The translations under genes were made by a program, and so were the position numbers. A stretch of 32,215 nt of DNA from an uncultured Clostridia bacterium (GTDB lineage: Bacteria > Bacillota > Clostridia > Oscillospirales > Acutalibacteraceae). The stretch is taken from NCBI GenBank assembly GCA_947626485.1, contig CANQSG010000003.1, positions 1 to 32,215 on the forward strand, given 5' to 3'. Below the pieces are notes generated by a model. It ran no database searches. It was not told the DNA's origin and was given only the letters and a program-made list of their open reading frames with translations. Positions 1-5,957 of the stretch are shown piece by piece (position 1 is the first letter of the stretch; each line of letters starts with the position of its first letter).

Positions 1-1
1 C

Positions 2-745
2 CCCTTTGCGCGCACACAGCTGCTGCTCGGCTGCGCGGCGATGCGGCGGCTGCAAACGGCGCGGGTCGCGGTCTTCGGCGTCGGCGGCGTCGGCGGGTAC
101 GCGGTCGAAGCCCTCGCCCGCTCCGGCGTCGGGGCGCTCGATTTAATCGACGGCGACGTTTTCAGCCCGACGAACCTCAACCGCCAGCTGCACGCGACGT
201 TTCAGACCATCGGCCAAGCGAAGGTCGAGGCGGCGGCCGAACGCCTGCGGACGATCAACCCCGCCCTGCGGGTGACGACGCACCGCATTTTTTACAGCGC
301 CGACACCGCCGACCGGTTCGACCTCGCCGCCTACGATTACATCGTCGACGCGATCGACGACCTGCGCGGCAAAATCGAGCTCATCGTCAACGCCGACCGC
401 GCCTCTACACCGATCATCAGCTCGATGGGGGCGGGCAACAAGCTCGACCCGACGGCCTTTGCCGTGACCGATCTGTCGCGCACCTCGGTCTGCCCCCTCG
501 CGCGTCTTCTGCGCCGGGAGCTGCGCCGCCGGGGCATTGTGAAGCTGAAAGTCGTCTCCTCGCGCGAGCCGCCGCGAAAGCCGTCCCCGCCGCCCGACGG
601 CGGCAGACCGGTGCCCGGCAGCACGGCCTTTGTCCCGTCCGTTGTCGGACTGATTTTAGCGGGCGAGGTCGTCCGCGACCTGACCGCCGGGTTGATTCCC
701 GACCCGCAAACCGCGCCCGACGGGTGCGAAAACCGATCAATTTAA
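2..745 (+). CDS. tcdA: tRNA threonylcarbamoyladenosine dehydratase TcdA (5' end cut by window)
   Basis: ThiF/E1-like enzyme of the TcdA (YgdL/CsdL) family, which uses ATP to cyclise t6A37 to ct6A in tRNAs that read ANN codons. The Rossmann nucleotide-binding motif GVGGVGGYAVEALARSG is clear, followed by a DGDVFSPTNLNRQ stretch typical of the adenylating site and the family block TSVCPLARLLRREL. The first ATG in the window is at 41, but the reading frame stays open to base 2 and encodes residues (RTQLLLG) that match the usual N-terminus of the family. The gene therefore starts to the left of the window and the ATG at 41 is internal. It is followed 31 bases later by the MetY-like gene on the same strand. 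The family assignment is firm; the true start cannot be seen. Confidence 0.9.
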   Translation, partial: PFARTQLLLGCAAMRRLQTARVAVFGVGGVGGYAVEALARSGVGALDLIDGDVFSPTNLNRQLHATFQTIGQAKVEAAAERLRTINPALRVTTHRIFYSADTADRFDLAAYDYIVDAIDDLRGKIELIVNADRASTPIISSMGAGNKLDPTAFAVTDLSRTSVCPLARLLRRELRRRGIVKLKVVSSREPPRKPSPPPDGGRPVPGSTAFVPSVVGLILAGEVVRDLTAGLIPDPQTAPDGCENRSI

Positions 746-776
746 GGCGGCTCGTCCGCAGAAAGGATTTTGTATT

Positions 777-2083
777 ATGGCAGACATTCGCGATTCCAAA
801 AACTGGAGTTTTGAAACCAAACAGCTCCACATCGGACAGGAGCAGGCCGACCCGACGACCGACGCGCGCGCGGTGCCGATCTACGCCTCGACCTCCTTCG
901 TTTTCCACAGCGCGCAGCACGCCGCCGACCGCTTTGCGCTCAAGGACGCCGGCAATATTTACGGCCGCCTGACCAACCCGACGCAGGACGTTTTCGAGCA
1001 GCGTATCGCCTCGCTCGAGGGCGGCGCTGCGGCGCTGGCGACGGCGTCGGGCGCGGCGGCGATCCATTACACCATTTCAGCCCTCGCGAAATCCGGCGAG
1101 CACATCGTGGCGGCCAAGACGATCTACGGCGGCACCTATAACCTCCTCGCCCACACCCTGCCGCTTTCCGCGGGCATTACGACGACCTTTGTCGACCCAG
1201 ACGAGGCAGGCGCGTTTGAAGCCGCCGTGCAGCCCAACACCAAGGCGATCTTCGTCGAGACGCTGGGCAATCCGAATTCCAATATCATCGACATCGAGGC
1301 CGTCGCCGCCGTCGCCCACAAGCACGGCATTCCGCTCGTCATCGACTCGACCTTCGCGACGCCCTATCTCATCCGCCCGATCGAGCACGGCGCCGACATC
1401 GTCGTCCATTCGGCGACGAAATTCATCGGCGGGCACGGCACGGCCATCGGCGGCGTGATTGTCGACGGCGGCAGCTTCGACTGGAAGGCGTCGGGCAGGT
1501 ATCCGTGGATCTCCGAGCCCAACCCGAGCTATCACGGCGTTTCTTTCGCCGAAGTCGCGGGTCCGGCCGCCTTCGTCACCTATATCCGCGCGATTCTGCT
1601 GCGCGACACCGGCGCGACCCTCTCGCCCTTCCACGCGTTTTTGTTCCTGCAAGGGTCGAGACCCTCTCGCTGCGGGTCGAGCGGCACGTCGAAAACGCGC
1701 TGAAGATCGTGGATTATTTAAACCGCCACCCGCAGGTCGAGGCGGTGCATCACCCGTCGCTGCCGACCGAGCCGAGCCACCCGCTGTATCAAAAATATTT
1801 CCCGCAGGGCGCCGGTTCGATCTTCACCTTCGAGATCAAAGGCGGCAGCGCGGCGGCGACGAAGTTCATCGACAACCTGGCGATCTTCTCGCTGCTCGCC
1901 AACGTCGCCGACGTGAAGTCCCTCGTGATCCACCCCGCCAGCACGACCCACGCCCAGCTGACCGAGGAGGAGCTCGCCGAGCAGGGCATTCGCCCCGGCA
2001 CCATTCGGCTTTCGATCGGCATCGAGGCGGTCGACGACCTGATCGCGGCGCTCGACGCGGCCTTTGCGGCGGTCAAGGACTGA
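777..2083 (+). CDS. metY: O-acetylhomoserine aminocarboxypropyltransferase/sulfhydrylase, frameshifted
   Basis: PLP-dependent Cys/Met-metabolism enzyme that makes homocysteine (or cysteine) from O-acetylhomoserine and sulfide. The start ATG at 777 has an AGAAAGGA ribosome site. The PLP-lysine motif HSATKFIGGHG is present in the first half. The frame runs to a stop at 1703, but homology leaves it near 1655: after FLFLQG the expected LETLSLRV continues in another frame, which then runs to TGA at 2081-2083 (ERHVENALKIV, HPASTTHAQLT, GTIRLSIGIE). Adding one base between 1655 and 1656 (GGG|TCGAG) restores a protein of about 435 residues, the normal family length. As written the gene makes a truncated protein lacking the C-terminal domain. 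A one-base loss in such a conserved gene may be an assembly error or a recent mutation. Confidence 0.88.
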
Positions 2084-2107
2084 CCTGTTTTCGCAACCCG
2101 ACCCTTT

Positions 2108-2149
2108 CCCGGGCGCCCGGACGCAACCCGTTCCGGCGCCCGGGTTTTT
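2108..2149 (+). terminator. Intrinsic terminator after metY
   Basis: A very GC-rich hairpin, arms 2108-2121 and 2131-2144 (CCCGGGCGCC against GGCGCCCGGG, with one bulged base), is followed by TTTTT at 2145-2149. It separates metY from the riboswitch-controlled operon. Confidence 0.9.
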
Positions 2150-2191
2150 ATGATGTATGTTTTTGAAAAAGGCAGGTGTGTTTTTGGGGGC

Positions 2192-2220
2192 TTGCAATCC
2201 GGCGGCGGCTTTGGTATAAT
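2192..2220 (+). promoter_or_regulatory. Sigma-A-type promoter of the cobalamin-riboswitch operon
   Basis: TTGCAA at 2192-2197 and TATAAT at 2215-2220 are separated by 17 bases. The -10 is preceded by TGG, giving an extended -10 (TGGTATAAT). Transcription would begin near 2227, about 50 bases before the aptamer closing stem. Confidence 0.8.
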
Positions 2221-2277
2221 AACCGTGGACAGGCTGCCGATCTGGGTGCCTGCCGGACAACTGAATCCGAACGGAAA

Positions 2278-2476
2278 ATACGGTTTGAAAAGTTGTACGC
2301 TGAGTAGATGTAAAAGGGAATCCGGTTCGAATCCGGAACAACCGCCATTACTGTATTTGACGGACGACGGGCGCAAAAATCCATTGGGCGGACGCGGTAG
2401 CGATGCCGGCCGCCTGAGAAGGAGCGTTCGCCGGCGGTAAGCGCCGCCATGTCATAAGTCAGGATACCTGCCGTAT
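2278..2476 (+). promoter_or_regulatory. Cobalamin riboswitch aptamer
   Basis: The class-defining features are visible. The closing stem pairs ATACGG (2278-2283) with CCGTAT (2471-2476). The conserved core AAAAGGGAATCCGG starts at 2312 and is followed by its paired AATCCGG. A variant of the CCGCCACTGT box (ACCGCCATTACTGT) lies at 2341-2354. The 3' signature AAGTCAGGATACCTGCC spans 2456-2472. The peripheral arms between 2355 and 2455 contain a GC-rich hairpin (GCCGGC...GCCGGC region). The family binds adenosyl- or methyl/aquo-cobalamin and in Firmicutes commonly stops transcription of B12 uptake or synthesis genes when ligand is present. Here it heads an exported-protein plus ECF-transporter operon. 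The family call is secure; which cobalamin form it prefers is not decided from sequence. Confidence 0.95.
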
Positions 2477-2500
2477 TTTCTTGGGTTTTTCACAACTTTG

Positions 2501-2566
2501 GTGAGAAGCGTGTAACCGATGTTCGCTGCAAAAAACGGCGCCCGGATTGCGCTTCTCGCTTTTTTT
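2501..2566 (+). terminator. Riboswitch terminator 1
   Basis: GTGAGAAGCG (2501-2510) pairs with CGCTTCTCGC (2550-2559) over ten positions including one G-U, and is followed by seven T (2560-2566). The loop is long (39 bases), so the hairpin may need the aptamer state or internal pairing to form. Confidence 0.7.
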
Positions 2567-2621
2567 ACGCAGTCCGCCCGCCGAGCTTTGCCACACGCGA
2601 AATCATCAGTTACACGCTCTC
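2503..2621 (+). promoter_or_regulatory. Putative antiterminator helix of the riboswitch platform
   Basis: AGCGTGTAAC (2507-2516) is a perfect complement of GTTACACGCT (2609-2618). The helix extends on one side with GATG (2518-2521) against CATC (2604-2607), and on the other with GAG (2503-2505) against CTC (2619-2621). It shares bases with the 5' arm of terminator 1 and the 5' arm of terminator 2, so forming it would prevent both. A competing small hairpin (about 2486-2508, TTTTTCAC against GTGAGAAG) could in turn block it. The pairing is seen in the sequence; the switching logic is inferred. Confidence 0.65.
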
Positions 2622-2647
2622 GACCGAAGGGTTGAAAGCGTTTTTTT
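2615..2647 (+). terminator. Riboswitch terminator 2
   Basis: Stem CGCTCTCGACC (2615-2625) with GGTTGAAAGCG (2630-2640): ten pairs and one C-A mismatch, a four-base loop GAAG, then seven T (2641-2647). It is a textbook intrinsic terminator placed 25 bases before the first start codon of the operon. Confidence 0.85.
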
Positions 2648-2672
2648 GTTGCGGAAAAGAGGTGTGCGGGAG

Positions 2673-2957
2673 ATGACGCAGGAGGAAAAAACGCGCTGGG
2701 CGGCAGCGTGTTTGCGGCAGAAACAGGCAGAACTGGGTCGGCTGCCGCGCAAGGAGGATTTTGATGCGCCCACGCGCTCGCGCATCAAAGCGTTTTTAGG
2801 TCCCTGGCCGCGCGCGCTCGAAGCGGCGGGGCTCAAACCGGCTCGCAAACCCCGGGCGGAGCGGACGCATCGGCACAAACGCCGTCCGTCCGACACGCAC
2901 AACGAGAGCCGGGAAAAACACGATCGGGAGGAATCTTCATGCAACAAAACAGAATAA
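2673..2957 (+). CDS. Small protein with homing-endonuclease-associated repeat
   Basis: 94 residues from ATG 2673, preceded by AAAGAGG and GGGAG. This start lies just after terminator 2; an upstream in-frame extension would run through the terminators and is unlikely. The stretch LGRLPRKEDFD...RIKAFLGPWPRALEAAGLKP fits the homing-endonuclease-associated repeat (HNH_repeat type), a small helical DNA-binding module whose hallmark is a FGsW..AL..AGl ending. No HNH nuclease motif follows; the tail is a basic, His/Arg-rich stretch. It is the first gene of the riboswitch operon and overlaps the next gene by 19 bases, so the two are probably translationally coupled. A nucleic-acid-binding role is suggested by the fold only. 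It could be a regulator or a remnant. Confidence 0.65.
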   Translation: MTQEEKTRWAAACLRQKQAELGRLPRKEDFDAPTRSRIKAFLGPWPRALEAAGLKPARKPRAERTHRHKRRPSDTHNESREKHDREESSCNKTE

Positions 2958-5920
2958 AATTCGCGGCGCGGCGCGGTCTGCGGGTCGCCCTCGCCGCCGC
3001 CGTCGCCCTCGTTCTGGCCGCCGGAACGCTGATTTTGCCATCGAATGCGGCGGACGCCTCGGTTTTCGCGGGGTACGCGTCAAAGTCGGCGGCGCTCGAG
3101 GACTGGATCGCGGCGGCGGTCGACAGCGCGAAGGCGCACAACGGCCTGTCGTCCGGCGATTCGCTGCTCGGCAGCGAGGCGTTTTGCGCCGGCGCGAGCT
3201 CGACCGACACCGATTGGATGGCGATGGCGATGGCGCGGTTTTCGCGCGCGGACGGCACGCCCTGCCTCGACGACGGCGACGGCTACGCGCGGTATCTCGC
3301 CGCGATGCGCGACTTTTTGACCCAAACCTATGCCGAAAAAAACGGCCTGCTGCACCGCGTCAAGGCGACGGAATGGCACCGCGCGGCGTTGACGGTCGCG
3401 GCGCTCGGCGGCGATGAAACGGCCTGCGGCGAATGGAACGGCGCGCCGATCGACCTGCTCGCCGACGGGGTGTATCAATGCGACCGCCTGTCCGCCGGAC
3501 CGGGCGGGCAGGGCATCAACGGCTGGCTCTGGGGGCTGCTCGCCCTCGACGCGCATCTTACCCCCGTTCCCGCCGACGCGCGGTTTACGCGGGCGGACTA
3601 TATCACGCAAATTCTCGCACATCAGACGGCGGACGGCGCGGACGGCCGACCCTTCGGCGGCTGGTCGCTGGGCGGCGTGACGGCCGACCCCGACCTGACG
3701 GCGATGGCGTTGCAGGCGCTCGCGCCCTATTACAACGACGAGACGGTTTATACCTATGAAGACGCCGCCGGGCAGACGGTTGCCCGGACGGTGCGGCAGA
3801 GCGTCGACGACGCCATCGCCAAATCGCAGGCGCTGCAAAACGCCGACGGCGGCTTCACCTCCTGGGGCTCGGGCAACATCGAGAGCGTCGCGCAGGTGGT
3901 GACGGCGCTGTGCAGCCTCGGCATCGACCCCGCGACCGACCCGCGTTTTGTGACGCCGGCCGGCAAGACGCCGCTCGACGCCCTGCTGCAATACCGGCTT
4001 GCCGACGGCGGCTTCCGCCATGTGGCGAGCGGCGGCTGGAACGCGATGGCGACCGATCAGGCGACCTATGCGCTCGTCGCCTGCTGGCGGCTTGAGAACG
4101 GCATGCGCGCCCTCTATGATATGCGCCCCGCCCCGACGGCCGAAGTGCAATCAGCGGTCGCGGCGGCCAAGGAAGCCATCGCGACCCTGCCCGCCCCCAC
4201 CGACCCGACCTACCGCGCCGCGCTGCGCGAAGCCCTGACCCGCTGCCGCGCGGTGCCGGAGTCCGAACGCCGCTACATCTATCACTACGCAACCCTCGCC
4301 GCCGCGATCGAACAGGTCGGCGGGGAGGACGCCCTGACCGGCACGACGCCCTTTGCCGTTTCGCTCGCGGTGACGGTGCTGCCGACGAAAACGGACTACA
4401 CGGCGGGCGAGACCTTTGACCCCGCCGGCATGGAGCTGACGGCGACCTTCAGCGACGGCAGCCGCCGCGTCCTTACCGACGGCTGGCAATTTGCCCCCGC
4501 TGACGCCCTGCAGGAGCGCGACACGGTAATCACGCTGACCTACGGGGCGCTGCAGACGACGCTTTCCGTCACGGTGCGTCCCGCCCCGGCTGCCGACGAC
4601 CTTTCGATCGGCACGGCGGCGGAGCTCGAAGCCTTTGCCGCGCGGGTCAACGGCGGTGAATCCTTTGCCGGGCGCACCGTCCGGCTGACCGCGCCCATCG
4701 ACCTCGGCGAGATCGAGGACTGGATCCCCGCCGGTCGGACGCAGACCTGCGCCTTTGCAGGCGTGTTCGACGGGCAGGGCTATGCCATTGAGAATCTGCA
4801 TTCCACGACGGGCGGCCTGTTCGGGTACGTCGCGAACGCGGCGGTGCTGCGAAATATCCGGCTGCGCAGCGGGGAGATCCGCGCGGCGTACGAGAGCTTT
4901 GTCGGCGGGATCGCCGGCTGGAGCGACGGCGCCGATTTTGTGAATTGCAGCAACGGCGCCGACCTCTTCGACGGCAACTACGTCGGGGGTATCGTCGGCA
5001 CGGTGCGTTTCGGCGGCGACAGCGTGATCTCCGGCTGTTACAACACCGGCGCGATCACGACCGGCGGCGGCAACATCGGCGGCATCGTCGGCCACCTCGG
5101 CACGGGTTACGGCGCAGACGCCCCGCGCGTGACGATCGAAAACTGTTACAGCACCGGGGCGATCACGGCGGATTACTTCGTCGGCGGCATCGTCGGTCGC
5201 GCGCAGGACGGCCACACGCTGCGCAACTGCTATCAGGTCGGGGCGATCGCGAGCTCGTCCGACAGCGTTGAAGTCGGCGGCGTCCTCGGCTTATGCACCA
5301 AAGGGGTGACGGTCGAAACCTGCTATTTCTCGTCCGACGGCTGCAAAACCGGTATCGGATTTACGCGGGGCGACGACACGACCGTCGGGCAGGCGACCGC
5401 CGCGTTTTTCACCGACGATTTCCGCGCGGCGCTCGGCAGCGCTTTTCGGGCGGATCGCTACGGCTTTGAAAACGGCGGCTATCCGCTGCTCTACTGGCAG
5501 ACGACGCAAACCGCCGACGCGGTCGACGACGTGATCGCCAAAATCGCCGCCATCGGCGTCGTGACGCGCGAAAGCGCCCCCGCCATTCAGGTGGCGCGGG
5601 AAGCGTATGACGCCCTGCCGGAAGCGGCGCGGGCGGCGGTCGAAAATTACGAAACGCTCGAAGCCGCCGAGGCGACCTTCGCGGCGCTGCCGCCGGAAGA
5701 AACCGGCGAAGAGGGCGAAACCCCGCCGGAAAAGGACGAAACGAATTCCGGCGCGAGCGGGAGCGAAAATTTGAATCAAAGCCAGAATCAGAATCAAACC
5801 GATAGCGCGGACGCACAAATACCGGCGATGGGGGAGAAATTGCCGGTCGGCGGGTTGGTGCTGCTCGGCGCGAGCCTTGTTCTGCTGGCGCTTTGCCGCA
5901 GGGGGCTGCGGACGCGCTGA
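2939..5920 (+). CDS. Exported α/α-barrel protein (transcobalamin-like N-domain) with Ig-like and GLUG β-helix domains
   Basis: 993 residues, start ATG 2939 with GGGAGGAA upstream. Order of parts: signal peptide about 1-38; α/α-barrel of the prenyltransferase/squalene-cyclase/transcobalamin superfamily about 40-395 (KATEWHR at 142, QGINGWLWGLLALD at 191-204, DLTAMALQAL from 252, NADGGF from 301, ADGGF near 354); Ig-like domain about 474-552; repeated GG(I/L)(V/A)G...N C Y.TG units of GLUG/β-helix type about 600-800; a helical VxxVIxxI-type domain about 845-915; an acidic/Gln-Asn linker; a C-terminal membrane anchor 968-993 with basic tail. IPAMGE at 961-966 looks like a degenerate sortase signal. 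The cyclase DxDD acid motif is absent, so this is not a terpene cyclase. In the B12-riboswitch context the barrel resembles the α-domain of intrinsic factor, suggesting surface corrinoid binding; the ligand is inferred. Confidence 0.82.
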   Translation: MQQNRIKFAARRGLRVALAAAVALVLAAGTLILPSNAADASVFAGYASKSAALEDWIAAAVDSAKAHNGLSSGDSLLGSEAFCAGASSTDTDWMAMAMARFSRADGTPCLDDGDGYARYLAAMRDFLTQTYAEKNGLLHRVKATEWHRAALTVAALGGDETACGEWNGAPIDLLADGVYQCDRLSAGPGGQGINGWLWGLLALDAHLTPVPADARFTRADYITQILAHQTADGADGRPFGGWSLGGVTADPDLTAMALQALAPYYNDETVYTYEDAAGQTVARTVRQSVDDAIAKSQALQNADGGFTSWGSGNIESVAQVVTALCSLGIDPATDPRFVTPAGKTPLDALLQYRLADGGFRHVASGGWNAMATDQATYALVACWRLENGMRALYDMRPAPTAEVQSAVAAAKEAIATLPAPTDPTYRAALREALTRCRAVPESERRYIYHYATLAAAIEQVGGEDALTGTTPFAVSLAVTVLPTKTDYTAGETFDPAGMELTATFSDGSRRVLTDGWQFAPADALQERDTVITLTYGALQTTLSVTVRPAPAADDLSIGTAAELEAFAARVNGGESFAGRTVRLTAPIDLGEIEDWIPAGRTQTCAFAGVFDGQGYAIENLHSTTGGLFGYVANAAVLRNIRLRSGEIRAAYESFVGGIAGWSDGADFVNCSNGADLFDGNYVGGIVGTVRFGGDSVISGCYNTGAITTGGGNIGGIVGHLGTGYGADAPRVTIENCYSTGAITADYFVGGIVGRAQDGHTLRNCYQVGAIASSSDSVEVGGVLGLCTKGVTVETCYFSSDGCKTGIGFTRGDDTTVGQATAAFFTDDFRAALGSAFRADRYGFENGGYPLLYWQTTQTADAVDDVIAKIAAIGVVTRESAPAIQVAREAYDALPEAARAAVENYETLEAAEATFAALPPEETGEEGETPPEKDETNSGASGSENLNQSQNQNQTDSADAQIPAMGEKLPVGGLVLLGASLVLLALCRRGLRTR

Positions 5921-5957
5921 ATCGGCTGCGAAAACGGGACGAAAGGAGGGGCGCGGA

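Noticed and set aside
2150-2440. Plus-strand ORF across the riboswitch
   Set aside because: It spans the promoter and the conserved aptamer; its codons are explained by RNA structure.
4800-5330. DNA tandem repeat array in the GLUG region
   Set aside because: The repetition is at protein level (GGI.G and NCY.TG units) with diverged DNA; it is a β-helix-type domain, not a nucleotide repeat or CRISPR.
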